Assembly: GCF_021728415.1 (NCBI RefSeq)
Contig: NZ_JAKKDV010000001.1
Coordinates: 415,977 to 479,976, forward strand
Origin: Flaviramulus multivorans
GTDB lineage: Bacteria > Bacteroidota > Bacteroidia > Flavobacteriales > Flavobacteriaceae
Length of the DNA stretch: 64,000 nucleotides
Direction of reading: 5' to 3'
Part shown: positions 26,836 to 37,724 of the stretch, one piece after another
How positions within the stretch are numbered: position 1 is the first letter of the stretch
Layout: each line of letters starts with the position of its first letter
Made by a program: the position numbers and the translations under genes
Notes under the pieces: generated by a model
Databases searched by the model: none
Seen by the model: only the letters and a program-made list of their open reading frames with translations
Told to the model about the DNA's origin: nothing

Positions 26836-27174
26836 TTATCTTAAAGTGTCACCACCTTTATCTCCTGTTCGTATTCTGTAAACTTCTTTGATGTCCGATA
26901 CAAAGATTTTACCATCACCAACCTCACCAGTAGCGGCAGATTTAAGAATAGCTTGAATAGTTGCTTCTTCGAAATCGTCATTTACAACAATTGACAAATA
27001 TCTTCTTTGGATATCACTAGTACTATACGATACACCACGATACACATGTCCTTCCTTTTCATTTCCTATACCAGTAACATCCCAGTAAGAGAAAAAATTT
27101 ACTCCAACCTCGTGCAATGCTTCTTTTACTACACGATATTTGGATTTTCTAATAATTGCTTCAATTTTTTTCAT
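26836..27174 (-). CDS. PII family nitrogen regulatory protein
   Basis: A trimeric sensor of 2-oxoglutarate and ATP/ADP that controls Amt. MKKIEAIIRKSKYRVVKEAL is the PII N-terminus; the T-loop region reads EGHVYRGVSYSTSDIQRRYL; the signature GEVGDGKIFVSDIKEVYRIR, followed by TGDKGGDTL, closes the protein. The T-loop differs from the classic EYMVDF uridylylation site, though a Tyr is present. 112 aa as usual. GlnB versus GlnK cannot be decided; linkage to amt favours GlnK. Confidence 0.95.
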   Translation of the reverse strand: MKKIEAIIRKSKYRVVKEALHEVGVNFFSYWDVTGIGNEKEGHVYRGVSYSTSDIQRRYLSIVVNDDFEEATIQAILKSAATGEVGDGKIFVSDIKEVYRIRTGDKGGDTLR

Positions 27175-27206
27175 ATTGAATTTAGTTTTATTGATTACAC
27201 GTTAAG

Positions 27207-27239
27207 TCCAAAGCATCGTTGTAAAAACGATGCTTTGGA
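27207..27239. terminator. Strong intercistronic hairpin between porin and PII genes
   Basis: A perfect 14-bp stem TCCAAAGCATCGTT / AACGATGCTTTGGA with a GTAAA loop. On the minus strand, where both neighbours lie, the downstream arm is not followed by a T-run; the T-run is on the plus side. It may attenuate or stabilise the mRNA instead of being a full terminator. Confidence 0.6.
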
Positions 27240-27249
27240 ATTTTTTATA

Positions 27250-28260
27250 TTAGAATGAGTAGATTGCAGCTAAAGTAAATGCAGCTAAATTATCAGCAGC
27301 AGCACCATCATTATCAATGTAAGGCATTGAATTGCTCCAAGAATCTAATCTAATTTCTGGCTTAATAATTAAGTTTTCTAAAGTATAACTACCCGTTAAA
27401 GTTGTAGCAAATACACTTGGTAAATCACTAGCATCTCCATGAAGCGCGAAATACTCACCTCTTAACCCTACTGAAAAACTATCAGAAGTTGCTACTTGAG
27501 GATATAAGGCGGCTCCGTAAAAACCTGAACCATCATTATCATTATATGCACCGTTGATACCTAAGAAGAAAGAATCCGATAAATCAAAACCACCTGTATA
27601 GTCGATTTCAAATCCTAAACCACCATTATTTCCGCTATCATAATATAAGTTAAGAAATTGTCCGTAAGCCCCTAATTGTGCACCAAATGCATACTCCCCG
27701 CTAAAAGAAACGTCATTCGTATCCCAAGGATTAGTAACTGCTAACATTAAACTTACATCATCAGATAAAGCAAAATCAGCCTTTAAACCCATATGTGAAA
27801 AAGGACCACTTGAAAATAAATAAGAACAACTATAGTTAAAGTTTGCTGCTGGAGCAATTACTTCATAACCTAAAAACGTATTCCATCTACCAAAAGTTAA
27901 AGTAGTGCTTTCCGAAACATTCCAATAAACATATGCTTGGTTTACAATACCATCTACTATATCCGTATTAAAAGTTGCACCAGCACCTCTTGGTCCAGTA
28001 ACTAAATCTAAAACAGCTCCAACTTTTTCACCTTCATAGCTTGCAATAATGTTTCCCATACCAAATGCAAAACCTGATTGTCCAGCAAAAGCAGTTCCGA
28101 AAGATACCCCTTCATTATCAGGAGCAGTTAAATAGGTTTGGAAGTAAGCATCAACCGAACCACTAATTGTTAACTTTTTTTTATCTTCTTCTTGAGCAAA
28201 TAAACTACATGCTATAAAGAACATTGAAAGTGTAATAATTTTTTTCATAATTGTTTTCAT
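27250..28260 (-). CDS. Outer-membrane porin-like beta-barrel protein
   Basis: Signal peptide (KKIITLSMFFIACSLFAQ), then a barrel rich in Gly/aromatic strands (GSVDAYFQTYLTAP, VYWNVSESTTLTFGRWN, ENLIIKPEIRLDSWS) ending LAAIYSF with terminal Phe. It resembles OmpL-like/porin-2 proteins of Bacteroidota, but the family assignment is by pattern only. Its position upstream of PII and amt suggests a role in outer-membrane passage of nitrogen compounds (inference). A second in-frame ATG at 28248 is equally possible. Confidence 0.8.
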   Translation of the reverse strand: MKTIMKKIITLSMFFIACSLFAQEEDKKKLTISGSVDAYFQTYLTAPDNEGVSFGTAFAGQSGFAFGMGNIIASYEGEKVGAVLDLVTGPRGAGATFNTDIVDGIVNQAYVYWNVSESTTLTFGRWNTFLGYEVIAPAANFNYSCSYLFSSGPFSHMGLKADFALSDDVSLMLAVTNPWDTNDVSFSGEYAFGAQLGAYGQFLNLYYDSGNNGGLGFEIDYTGGFDLSDSFFLGINGAYNDNDGSGFYGAALYPQVATSDSFSVGLRGEYFALHGDASDLPSVFATTLTGSYTLENLIIKPEIRLDSWSNSMPYIDNDGAAADNLAAFTLAAIYSF

Positions 28261-28713
28261 TTTAAGTTATTAATTTTTTTATGTTATTTTCCTTAAGAAC
28301 GTCGTAAAACTATATGAAAATATTTTAACCCCCATTAAAAAAGGGGGTCTTTGGTTTATTTTTATCAATATTCAAATTTTTACCCTATTTTTTTATAGGT
28401 ATTATGTTTATTATTTGATTTTTTGATTTTTCAACAAAGTCTAAATTTGAATTATCGTCAGTATTTTCTAATTTTTAATGATTTTATTTTTAATAACTAA
28501 AGTTTTTGTTACTATAAATTCAGATATCTTCAATTATCGTTAAAAACTTAGATTGAATATTTAATAAAAAACTGGTCTTATATTGATATATAAATATTTT
28601 TATTTGAGGTTCTCTTCTAAAATCGAAATAATGAAATACCCCTTATTGTAATTCAGTTACTTGTAACTATCTTAGCTTTCCAACTCAATTTATAGAACTA
28701 AAATTTGTTGATT
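28261..28713. promoter_or_regulatory. Shared regulatory region between porin-PII-amt and gltBD
   Basis: A 450-base AT-rich gap between divergent nitrogen operons. It contains a G/C-block inverted repeat CCCCC...GGGGG (28329-28347) in otherwise AT-only DNA, about 70 bases upstream of the porin gene, and a perfect dyad AGTTAC-TT-GTAACT (28655-28668), about 45 bases upstream of gltB. Both are candidate operators. No protein gene is seen. Confidence 0.5.
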
Positions 28714-31700
28714 ATGCTGAAGAAACAAGGACTATATTTACCTGAATTTGAACACGAAAACTGTGGCGCAGGTTTTATTTGTAATCTTAAAGGAGAGAAA
28801 ACAAATCAAATCATTCATGATGCGCTTGAAATTCTTGTAAAGTTAGAACATCGTGGTGGTGTTAGTGCAGATGGAAAAACAGGAGACGGTGCCGGTTTAT
28901 TGATAGATATCCCTCATGAATATTTTCAAAGAGTTTGTGATTTTAAAATTCCAGAACCAAGGGAGTATGCCGTGGGTATGGTATTTCTTCCTAAAGTAAG
29001 AAACCAATATCAATTTTGTAAAGACACCTTTGAAAGAGAAATAAAAAATCAAGGACTTTCTGTTTTAGGATGGCGTAAAGTGCCTGTTGATTCATCGCAA
29101 CTTGGAGAAATTGCAAAAGCTTCAGAGCCTTTTATTGAACAAATTTTTGTTGGGAAAACAGAGGCGATTGACGAAGCCACTTTTAAAGCTAAATTGTATG
29201 CTGCAAGAAAAATTACTGAGCATGAAATTCGTAAGTCAAAAATATCTGAAAGCAGTTATTTCTATCTTCCTAGTTTATCAACTACAACCTTAATATATAA
29301 GGGTATTATTATGCCTGAAGATATTGGGCCTTATTATACAGATTTACAGCAAATAGATTTAGTAACACGTTTGGCGTTAGTGCATCAACGATTCTCAACG
29401 AATACGATGCCTACATGGGAGTTAGCACAACCTTTCCGCTTTATGTGTCAAAATGGTGAAATTAACACCTTGCGTGGTAATGTAAGCAGAATGCGTGTTC
29501 GTGAAGAAATCATGAGAAGTGATGTTTTTGGACCACAAATAGAAAAGCTGTTCCCAATTATTCTTCCAGGAAAATCAGACTCAGCCTCAATGGATATGGT
29601 TGTTGAATTACTTACGCATACAGGTCGTTCGCTCCCAGAAATTATGATGATGATGATCCCTGAAGCATGGGAAAAACATAAAACCATGTCGGAAGAAAGA
29701 AAAGCATTTTACGAATATAATGCTTGTATAATGGAGCCTTGGGATGGCCCTGCTTCCGTACCTTTCACAGATGGTGATTATATTGGAGCCCTATTAGATA
29801 GAAATGGTTTAAGACCATCAAGATATACCGTAACTAAAAGCGGAAAACTAATCATGTCGTCAGAAATTGGCGTTGTAGATATAGCGCCTGAAGACATTGA
29901 AAGTCATGGCCGTTTGGAACCAGGAAAAATGTTCTTGGTTGATATGAATAAAGGACGCATTATAAAAGATGAGGAAATTAAAAGTAAAATTGTTTTAGAA
30001 AGACCCTATAAAGAGTGGTTGGCTAAAACCCGTTTACACTTAAGAGATGTACCTTATACTAGCGAAACTTGTCCTATTGAAACCATAGATATTAAAACGC
30101 GCCAACGCTTATTTAATTACACTTTTGAAGACATTCAAGAGGTTATTACACCTATGGCACTTGCTGGTAAAGAAGCACTAGGGTCTATGGGTATTGATAC
30201 TCCTTTAGCGGTTTTATCAGACAGACCTCAACTTATATCAAATTACTTTAAACAGTTATTTGCACAAGTAACTAACCCGCCATTGGATGGGATACGTGAA
30301 GAAATTGTAACCGATATTGCTCTAAACCTAGGTAAAGACCGAAATATTTTTAGTATTACCGAAAGACAATGTAGAAAGCTTCGTATTCAAAACCCTGTAA
30401 TTTCTAATGCGGATTTAGAAAAAATTAGAACCATAAATATTGAAAGTTTTAAAGCCGAAACTATTCAAATATTATACCCAAAAGCACAGGGGTTAAATGG
30501 TTTAGAAGACGCTCTAGAAGATGTAATCACACAAGTTGAAAAGGCTTTAGACAGGAAGACTAATATTATTATTTTATCAGATAGAGGTGTTAATCAAGAG
30601 TTTGCTCCAATCCCTGCTTTATTGGCTTGCTCGTATGTTAACCATCAATTAAATCGCTTACGTAAGCGTTCGTATTTCGATATTATTATAGAATCTGCCG
30701 AACCTCGTGAACCTCATCATTTTGCTACTTTATTTGGCTATGGCGCAAGTGCTATTAACCCTTATATGGTAAACGAAATTATCAGAATGCAGGTTAAAGA
30801 AGGCTTTATTACCAATATGGATGAAGATAAAGCGGTTGAAAACTTTAATAAAGCTATCGGTAAAGGAATTCTGAAAATAATGAACAAAATAGGAATCTCT
30901 ACACTACATTCTTATAGAGGTTCTCAAATTTTCGAAATTGTTGGTTTTAATTCACAATTTGTAGAAAAATATTTCCCATATACCGCCTCAAGAATTGAAG
31001 GTATTGGATTGTACGAGATAGAAAGAGAGATTAATGAGCGCTACAAACAAGCCTATCCAGATAATCAAATCGATAAGAAATTAGGATTAAATATTGGTGG
31101 TGATTATAGATGGAGAAGAAATGGAGAAAGACATTTGTTTAATCCAACCACAGTTGCAAAATTACAGCAAGCTGTTAGATTAAGCGACCAAAACGCTTAT
31201 GATGTATATTCTAAGTCCATCAATGAACAGTCTGAAAACCTAATGACTATTCGTGGTTTATTTGAATTTGACAATTTAGACCCTATTCCTTTAGACGAAG
31301 TAGAGCCTTGGACAGAGATTGTAAAACGTTTTAAAACTGGTGCAATGTCTTATGGGTCTATTTCTCGTGAAGCCCATGAAAATTTAGCGATTGCCATGAA
31401 CCGTATTGGTGGAAAATCCAATTCTGGTGAAGGTGGAGAAGATAGAAAGCGTTTTCATCCTGATATGAATGGCGATAGTCGAAACTCTGCTATTAAACAA
31501 GTGGCATCAGGACGATTTGGAGTAACATCGCATTACCTTACCAATGCAAAGGAAATACAGATAAAAATGGCACAAGGTGCTAAACCTGGTGAAGGTGGAC
31601 AATTACCAGGAGAAAAAGTATTACCATGGATTGCCGCTGCTAGAAACTCAACCCCTTTTGTTGGGTTAATTTCACCGCCGCCGCACCATGATATCTACTC

Positions 31701-33228
31701 TATAGAAGATTTAGCACAGTTAATTTTCGATTTAAAAAATGCAAATCGTGATGCTCGAATTAATGTAAAATTGGTGTCTGAAGTTGGTGTTGGTACCATA
31801 GCCGCTGGTGTTGCAAAAGCAAAAGCCGATGTGGTTCTTATTGCGGGATATGATGGTGGTACTGGAGCCTCTCCTTTAACATCTTTAAAACATGCTGGTT
31901 TACCTTGGGAACTTGGATTAGCCGAAGCACAACAAACCCTTGTTTTAAATAATTTAAGGAGTAGAATTGTTGTAGAATGTGATGGTCAATTAAAAACAGG
32001 TCGAGATGTTGCAATTGCAGCGCTTTTAGGTGCTGAGGAATTTGGATTTGCAACAGCGCCATTAGTAGCATCTGGATGTATTATGATGCGCAAATGTCAC
32101 TTAAATACTTGCCCTGTAGGTGTTGCAACTCAAGACAAGGAGTTAAGAAAAAACTTTAAGGGAACTCCAGAACACGTTATTAATTTCTTCTTTTATATAG
32201 CTGAAGAATTAAGAGGCATTATGGCTCAATTAGGCTTTAGAACTTTAGCAGAAATGGTTGGTCAAACACACAAAATAAATGCTAATAAAGCCATCAAACA
32301 TTACAAAGCTAAAGGCTTAGACTTATCGAGTATTTTACACAGACCTGGTGCTTATAGACAAATGATTGTAAAAAATACTGAAAAGCAAGAGCATAATTTA
32401 GATAATGTTCTAGACTTTACTATTCTTAAAGATTCTCACAGAGCGCTCTATAGAAAAGAAAAGATGACTCTTGAATATCCAATAAGAAACATAAACCGAA
32501 CCGTTGGAGCCATAGTAAGTAATGAAATTTCAAAAATTTATGGTCATTTGGGATTACCTGAAGACACCTTAAATATTAATTTCACTGGTTCTGCAGGTCA
32601 AAGTTTTGGAGCCTTCGGAGCTCATGGTTTAACCTTCACTTTAGAAGGAAATACTAATGACTACTTGGGTAAAGGATTATCTGGTGCAAAACTCATAGTT
32701 AAAAAGCCAGCAAAGGCTGATTTCATAGCAGAAGAAAATATCATTATTGGTAATGTTTGCTTATTTGGTGCTGTACAAGGTGAAGCTTATATTAATGGTA
32801 TTGCAGGTGAACGTTTTGCAGTACGTAACTCTGGAGCAATTGCTGTTGTTGAAGGTGTTGGAGATCATTGCTGTGAGTATATGACAGGTGGTAAAGTGGT
32901 TGTTCTTGGTAAAACGGGAAGAAACTTTGCTGCAGGTATGAGTGGTGGTATTGCCTATGTTTACGACCCTGAAAATAAATTTGTAAATGGGCTTTGTAAT
33001 ACCGAAACCATTGAATTTGAAGAAATTTCGTCGCAAGACGCCTTAGAATTAAAAGCTTTAATTGAAAAGCATAAATTATATACAGATAGCTCACTTGCAA
33101 ATAAATTATTAAGTAATTGGGATGCTAGTTTAGGAAATTTTGTAAAAGTAATGCCTACCGAATATAAGCGTGCGCTTATACGCTTAGAGACTGAAGAGCC
33201 AATGGTAGAAGAATTAACAACAGCATAA
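28714..33228 (+). CDS. gltB: Glutamate synthase, large subunit
   Basis: Makes glutamate from glutamine and 2-oxoglutarate. The class II glutaminase domain uses Cys17 (HENCGAGF) exposed after propeptide removal. The central and FMN-binding synthase domains follow ([35 protein letters not shown]), with the [3Fe-4S] cysteines in [18 protein letters not shown] and the C-terminal glycine-rich beta-helix ([14 protein letters not shown]). I use the ATG at 28714 in place of two in-frame TTG codons upstream. 1504 aa is standard. gltD starts 4 bases after the stop. Confidence 0.97.
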   Translation: MLKKQGLYLPEFEHENCGAGFICNLKGEKTNQIIHDALEILVKLEHRGGVSADGKTGDGAGLLIDIPHEYFQRVCDFKIPEPREYAVGMVFLPKVRNQYQFCKDTFEREIKNQGLSVLGWRKVPVDSSQLGEIAKASEPFIEQIFVGKTEAIDEATFKAKLYAARKITEHEIRKSKISESSYFYLPSLSTTTLIYKGIIMPEDIGPYYTDLQQIDLVTRLALVHQRFSTNTMPTWELAQPFRFMCQNGEINTLRGNVSRMRVREEIMRSDVFGPQIEKLFPIILPGKSDSASMDMVVELLTHTGRSLPEIMMMMIPEAWEKHKTMSEERKAFYEYNACIMEPWDGPASVPFTDGDYIGALLDRNGLRPSRYTVTKSGKLIMSSEIGVVDIAPEDIESHGRLEPGKMFLVDMNKGRIIKDEEIKSKIVLERPYKEWLAKTRLHLRDVPYTSETCPIETIDIKTRQRLFNYTFEDIQEVITPMALAGKEALGSMGIDTPLAVLSDRPQLISNYFKQLFAQVTNPPLDGIREEIVTDIALNLGKDRNIFSITERQCRKLRIQNPVISNADLEKIRTINIESFKAETIQILYPKAQGLNGLEDALEDVITQVEKALDRKTNIIILSDRGVNQEFAPIPALLACSYVNHQLNRLRKRSYFDIIIESAEPREPHHFATLFGYGASAINPYMVNEIIRMQVKEGFITNMDEDKAVENFNKAIGKGILKIMNKIGISTLHSYRGSQIFEIVGFNSQFVEKYFPYTASRIEGIGLYEIEREINERYKQAYPDNQIDKKLGLNIGGDYRWRRNGERHLFNPTTVAKLQQAVRLSDQNAYDVYSKSINEQSENLMTIRGLFEFDNLDPIPLDEVEPWTEIVKRFKTGAMSYGSISREAHENLAIAMNRIGGKSNSGEGGEDRKRFHPDMNGDSRNSAIKQVASGRFGVTSHYLTNAKEIQIKMAQGAKPGEGGQLPGEKVLPWIAAARNSTPFVGLISPPPHHDIYSIEDLAQLIFDLKNANRDARINVKLVSEVGVGTIAAGVAKAKADVVLIAGYDGGTGASPLTSLKHAGLPWELGLAEAQQTLVLNNLRSRIVVECDGQLKTGRDVAIAALLGAEEFGFATAPLVASGCIMMRKCHLNTCPVGVATQDKELRKNFKGTPEHVINFFFYIAEELRGIMAQLGFRTLAEMVGQTHKINANKAIKHYKAKGLDLSSILHRPGAYRQMIVKNTEKQEHNLDNVLDFTILKDSHRALYRKEKMTLEYPIRNINRTVGAIVSNEISKIYGHLGLPEDTLNINFTGSAGQSFGAFGAHGLTFTLEGNTNDYLGKGLSGAKLIVKKPAKADFIAEENIIIGNVCLFGAVQGEAYINGIAGERFAVRNSGAIAVVEGVGDHCCEYMTGGKVVVLGKTGRNFAAGMSGGIAYVYDPENKFVNGLCNTETIEFEEISSQDALELKALIEKHKLYTDSSLANKLLSNWDASLGNFVKVMPTEYKRALIRLETEEPMVEELTTA

Positions 33229-33232
33229 TGTC

Positions 33233-34696
33233 ATGGGAAAAGTAACAGGATTTAAAGAATTTGAAAGACAGGATGAAGATTACACGCCAGTTGAAGAGCG
33301 TGTAAAGCATTATAAAGAATTCACGATACCTTTAAGTGATGAAGCCATCACTAAACAAGGGTCTCGTTGTATGGATTGTGGTATTCCATTTTGTCATAGC
33401 GGATGTCCGCTTGGGAATTTAATTCCAGATTTCAACCACATGGTTCATCAAGGAGAATGGCAAAAAGCATCTTGGATATTGCATTCAACTAACAACTTCC
33501 CTGAATTTACGGGTAGATTGTGTCCTGCACCGTGTGAGCAATCATGTGTGTTAGGCATTATCGAAGACCCTGTGTCTATTGAAAATATTGAAAAAAATAT
33601 TGTGGAGCGTGCCTTTAAAGAAGGTTGGATAAAACCTCAACCTCCAAAAACAAGAACAGGAAAAACTATTGCTGTAGTTGGTTCTGGTCCAGCAGGATTA
33701 GCCGCTGCACAACAGTTGAACAGAGCTGGACATACAGTAACTGTTTTTGAACGTGATGACGAAATTGGCGGGTTATTACGCTACGGAATTCCAAATTTTA
33801 AAATGGAAAAGGAAATTATTGTTCGTCGTCTAGCTATTTTAGAGGCTGAAGGTATTGTCTTTAAAACTAATGTAAATGTTGGCGTTAATTATGATGTGGA
33901 AGAACTAAAAGCTTTTGATGCTGTTGTTTTATGTGGTGGGGCTACCGAAAAACGTAGTTTACCAACTCCAGGTATTGATGCCGATGGTGTAGTACAGGCT
34001 ATGGACTTTTTAACCCAACAAACTAAAGTGTTATTTGGTAAAAAAGTAGAAAACCAAGTGATGGCAACTGGTAAAAATGTAATTGTAATTGGTGGTGGCG
34101 ATACGGGTTCTGACTGCATTGGAACCTCTAATAGACACGGAGCTAAATCGGTTGTGAATTTTGAAATTATGCCAAAACCTCCAGGACATCGTTCACCAAC
34201 AACACCATGGCCTTATTGGCCACTGCAGTTAAAAACATCATCTTCACATAAAGAAGGTGTTGAAAGAAACTGGTTAATCAACACAAAAGAATTTGTAACA
34301 GATAAAAATGGCAAATTAACCGCCTTAAAAACGGTAAACGTAGAATGGAAAATGGTTCCGGGTCAACGCCCTCAATTAATAGAAATTGAAGGTACCGAAA
34401 AAACATGGCCTTGTGATTTGGCTTTATTAGCTCTAGGTTTTACTGGACCAGAAAGCACATTGGCTGATAAATTAGGTATTGAAAAAGATGCTCGTACTAA
34501 TTACAAAGCTGAATACGGCAAATACCAAACTAATATTCCTAATATATTTACTGCTGGTGATATGCGCCGCGGACAATCATTAATTGTTTGGGCTATTTCT
34601 GAAGGTAGAGAAGCAGCAAGACAAGTTGATATCTATTTAATGGGGAAATCTAGTTTGCCTTCAAAAGATGTTTCTGGTGATTTGGTGGCGATGTAA
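33233..34696 (+). CDS. gltD: Glutamate synthase, small subunit
   Basis: An NAD(P)H-oxidising flavoprotein that feeds electrons to GltB. N-terminal [4Fe-4S] cysteines: RCMDCGIPFCHSGCPLGNLI and CPAPCEQSCVLGI. FAD-binding VVGSGPAGLAAAQQLNRAGH and NAD(P)-binding IVIGGGDTGSDCIGTS Rossmann motifs follow; the C-terminal FAD contact is NIFTAGDMRRGQSLIVWAI. The length of 487 aa is normal. Confidence 0.97.
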   Translation: MGKVTGFKEFERQDEDYTPVEERVKHYKEFTIPLSDEAITKQGSRCMDCGIPFCHSGCPLGNLIPDFNHMVHQGEWQKASWILHSTNNFPEFTGRLCPAPCEQSCVLGIIEDPVSIENIEKNIVERAFKEGWIKPQPPKTRTGKTIAVVGSGPAGLAAAQQLNRAGHTVTVFERDDEIGGLLRYGIPNFKMEKEIIVRRLAILEAEGIVFKTNVNVGVNYDVEELKAFDAVVLCGGATEKRSLPTPGIDADGVVQAMDFLTQQTKVLFGKKVENQVMATGKNVIVIGGGDTGSDCIGTSNRHGAKSVVNFEIMPKPPGHRSPTTPWPYWPLQLKTSSSHKEGVERNWLINTKEFVTDKNGKLTALKTVNVEWKMVPGQRPQLIEIEGTEKTWPCDLALLALGFTGPESTLADKLGIEKDARTNYKAEYGKYQTNIPNIFTAGDMRRGQSLIVWAISEGREAARQVDIYLMGKSSLPSKDVSGDLVAM

Positions 34697-34716
34697 AAAT
34701 TAATACAAAATTGACT

Positions 34717-34748
34717 AAAAAATGCGAACAATGGGTTCGCATTTTTTT
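34717..34748. terminator. Bidirectional terminator between gltD and fbp
   Basis: The stem AAAAAATGCGAAC / GTTCGCATTTTTT has a 5-base loop and T-runs on both strands. The two flanking genes converge on it. Confidence 0.88.
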
Positions 34749-35752
34749 TATGCATTCCTCATAAATTCTTCACATTTTTCTACCATGTTTTTGCTCCCGC
34801 AAATAAATGGAACTCTTTGATGGAGTTCCGTTGGTTCTATATCCATAATTCTTGTAAAACCATCGCTTGCTTTTCCATTGGCTTGTTCAGCTAAAAAAGC
34901 CATTGGATTACATTCATACAATAATCTTAATTTGCCCTTAGGATTTTTAGAACCTTGCGGATACATATATATCCCTCCTTTAATCATATTTCTATGAAAA
35001 TCAGAAACCAAAGAGCCAATATACCTAGACGTATAAGGTCTATCTTCTTCTTCTTTTTGACAATATTTTATATAGTTTTTAATCCCTTGAGGGAAATCAA
35101 AATAGTTTCCTTCATTAACCGAGTATATGTTTCCATCTTCTGGAAATTGCATATTAGGATGCGACAAATAAAACGACCCTATAGCTGGATTTAAAGTAAA
35201 GCCGTTTACCCCATCACCTGTTGTGTAAACCAACATGGTAGATGTGCCATAAACTACGTAACCTGCAGCTACTTGCCTATTCCCTTTTTGTAAAAAATCT
35301 TCGAGGGTTACAGGTGTTCCAACGGGTGTTACTCGTCTGTATATTGAAAAAATGGTTCCTACAGATACATTTACATCAATGTTTGAGGAGCCATCTAAAG
35401 GGTCTATTAAAACAATATATTTATTTTGATGATTTTCATCTTGACTATTAATAGAAATAAAATCGTCTTCCTCTTCACTAGCAATCCCACAAACAATATT
35501 TCGATTCGTTAAAGTTTGAATAAATTTAGTGTTGGCATAAACATCTAGTTTTTGTTGATCTTCACCTTGTACATTCGTGTCACCGGCAGCTCCAATAATA
35601 TCAACTAAACCAGCCTTATTAACTTCATGATTCACAACTTTGGCTGCTAACCTAATAGAGTTTATTAAACTTGACAATTCTCCAGAAGAATACTTAAACG
35701 ATGCTTGATTTTCAATAATAAATTCTCCAAGCGTTTGTTTTTTGTGAGTCAT
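34748..35752 (-). CDS. fbp: Class I fructose-1,6-bisphosphatase
   Basis: A gluconeogenic phosphatase. The metal-binding signature [20 protein letters not shown] is present, as are EEDDF upstream and the substrate-binding [20 protein letters not shown] region. The length of 334 aa is typical. It is monocistronic, with a TAnnTTTG promoter upstream. Confidence 0.96.
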   Translation of the reverse strand: MTHKKQTLGEFIIENQASFKYSSGELSSLINSIRLAAKVVNHEVNKAGLVDIIGAAGDTNVQGEDQQKLDVYANTKFIQTLTNRNIVCGIASEEEDDFISINSQDENHQNKYIVLIDPLDGSSNIDVNVSVGTIFSIYRRVTPVGTPVTLEDFLQKGNRQVAAGYVVYGTSTMLVYTTGDGVNGFTLNPAIGSFYLSHPNMQFPEDGNIYSVNEGNYFDFPQGIKNYIKYCQKEEEDRPYTSRYIGSLVSDFHRNMIKGGIYMYPQGSKNPKGKLRLLYECNPMAFLAEQANGKASDGFTRIMDIEPTELHQRVPFICGSKNMVEKCEEFMRNA

Positions 35753-35783
35753 AAAGATATTATTTGATTAATCTATTTATTGG

Positions 35784-35791
35784 CAAATTTA
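35784..35791 (-). promoter_or_regulatory. Bacteroidota -7 promoter element of fbp
   Basis: On the minus strand TAAATTTG matches TAnnTTTG exactly, about 32 bases upstream of the fbp start codon. Confidence 0.5.
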
Positions 35792-35879
35792 AGGAAACTA
35801 AAACGTTTTCGTGAAAGTTTAATGATATTAAATATTGAACTTTAAGCTATATTTGAAAATAAATTTAGAATTCAAAAAA

Positions 35880-36374
35880 ATGTTTTTTATTAGGAATGCT
35901 ACCGTTGAGGATATGCCTCAAGTATTTAAATTAATCCAAGAATTAGCCATTTATGAAAAAGAACCTGAGGCTGTTGAAGTAACTATTAAAGATTTAGAGA
36001 AAGATGGTTTTGGTGAGCATCCGGCATTTCACTGTTTTGTTGCAGAGGTAAACTCAAAAATTGAAGGTATTGCATTAATCTATAACAGGTACTCTACATG
36101 GAAGGGGAAAATATTGCACTTGGAAGATTTAATAGTTAGTCAAGCTGTGCGAGGATCTGGTATAGGCACTGCATTATTGGATGAAGTTGTAAAATACGCT
36201 CATAGTTTAGGTGTAAAGCGCATAAACTGGGAGGTACTAGATTGGAATGAGTCAGCAATTGCTTTTTATGAAAAAAAAGGGGCCAATGTTATGCGTGATT
36301 GGGATGTTGTTCAATTAAGTGAAGCCGGTATAAAAAATTATATTTCATCTATTCAAAATTCCTCTAATCGCTAA
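35880..36374 (+). CDS. GNAT acetyltransferase, diamine (SSAT-like) type
   Basis: The start at ATG 35880 (MFFIRNATVEDMPQV) is chosen over the TTG at 35835, since GNAT domains begin at this strand. Motifs resemble spermidine/spermine and thialysine acetyltransferases: KDLEKDGFGEHPAFHCFVAE, HLEDLIVSQAVRGSGIGTAL (acetyl-CoA loop) and EVLDWNESAIAFYEKKGA. The likely substrate is a polyamine or lysine analogue; this is family inference. 164 aa. Confidence 0.88.
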   Translation: MFFIRNATVEDMPQVFKLIQELAIYEKEPEAVEVTIKDLEKDGFGEHPAFHCFVAEVNSKIEGIALIYNRYSTWKGKILHLEDLIVSQAVRGSGIGTALLDEVVKYAHSLGVKRINWEVLDWNESAIAFYEKKGANVMRDWDVVQLSEAGIKNYISSIQNSSNR

Positions 36375-36451
36375 TAATCGGCATTTTAATTATATCGATT
36401 GGTTTAGTTATTATCTGTTAAACGCCCATTATGGGCTTTCAAAATTATAAT

Positions 36452-37702
36452 ATGCAAGTATTTAAGTTTGGTGGTGCTTCGGTAAAAGATGCGAATGGTG
36501 TTAAAAATATGGTATCTGTCCTAAATAAATTAGGCTACAAAAACACCTTAATTGTGGTTTCTGCAATGGGGAAAACCACCAACGCTTTAGAAGTAGTTGT
36601 TAAAAACTATTTCGAAAACAAGAGTGAATTACAAAGTTCGCTTCAAGAGGTAAAGAAATACCATAATGAAATTCTTTTGGATTTATTTGATAACGAAAAT
36701 CACTCGGCATTTAAAAAAACAGCCTCATTGTTTAATGAATTAAATGCGTTTTTTAACACTAACAAATCTCCAGATTATAATTTTGTGTACGATCAAGTCA
36801 TTGGTTTTGGTGAACTTGTTTCAACCACCATTATAAGCGAATATTTAAATGCAACAGGAATTCAAAACAATTGGCTAGATGTAAGAGATTTTATTAAAAC
36901 AGATAGTTATTACAGGCGAGCCAATATAAATTGGGAAACTACACAAAGTTTAATTTCATCAAATTTTAATAAATCCGTTTTAAATATTACACAGGGTTTT
37001 TTGGGTAGTGATGCTCATAATTTTACAACAACTTTAGGTAGAGAAGGTAGCGATTATACAGCGGCTATTTTTGCATATTGTTTAAATGCCGAAAGTGTAA
37101 CCATTTGGAAAGATGTTCCAGGTGTTTTAAATGCAGATCCCAGATACTTTGAAAATGCCAAATTATTAAATAAAATTTCATATTCTGAGGCTATTGAATT
37201 AGCATTTTATGGAGCTTCGGTAATTCACCCTAAAACCTTACAACCTTTACAAAGAAAGGAAATTCCATTATATGTTAAATCGTTTTTAAAACCTGAAACG
37301 GCTGGAACTAGAATTGGTAAAAATGTACCCTTAGAGCCTATGATGCCTTGTTTTATAGTCAAGAAACATCAAGTTTTAATTTCATTATCATCATTGGATT
37401 TCTCATATATTGTTGAAGAAAATATTAGCGAAATTTTTAACTTGTTACATCATTATAAAATGAAAGTAGATGTCATTCAAAACTCCGCAATAAGTTTTTC
37501 TGTATGTATTGATAATGTTTATGACAACCTCGATAAATTATTACATCATTTAAGAGCAAAATTTAAAGTAACCTATAACGAAAATGTATCGCTTTACACC
37601 ATCCGTCATTACAACCAAGCGGCGATTAAGCAAATTGAAGCTGGTAAAACTGTATTATTGAAACAATTAACTCGAGAAACCGTTCAAGTAGTAACTAAAT
37701 AA
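36452..37702 (+). CDS. Aspartate kinase, monofunctional
   Basis: First step of the lysine/threonine/methionine pathway: phosphorylates aspartate. MQVFKFGGASVKDANGV is the kinase N-terminus (KFGG motif), preferred over an upstream ATG at 36431. TTLGREGSDYTAAIFAYCL and WKDVPGVLNADPRYF form the aspartate/ATP site. The C-terminal part (about 300-417) is ACT-like. Not fused to homoserine dehydrogenase. The next gene begins 23 bases on. Confidence 0.92.
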   Translation: MQVFKFGGASVKDANGVKNMVSVLNKLGYKNTLIVVSAMGKTTNALEVVVKNYFENKSELQSSLQEVKKYHNEILLDLFDNENHSAFKKTASLFNELNAFFNTNKSPDYNFVYDQVIGFGELVSTTIISEYLNATGIQNNWLDVRDFIKTDSYYRRANINWETTQSLISSNFNKSVLNITQGFLGSDAHNFTTTLGREGSDYTAAIFAYCLNAESVTIWKDVPGVLNADPRYFENAKLLNKISYSEAIELAFYGASVIHPKTLQPLQRKEIPLYVKSFLKPETAGTRIGKNVPLEPMMPCFIVKKHQVLISLSSLDFSYIVEENISEIFNLLHHYKMKVDVIQNSAISFSVCIDNVYDNLDKLLHHLRAKFKVTYNENVSLYTIRHYNQAAIKQIEAGKTVLLKQLTRETVQVVTK

Positions 37703-37724
37703 ACAATTTAGTACATTTACATCC

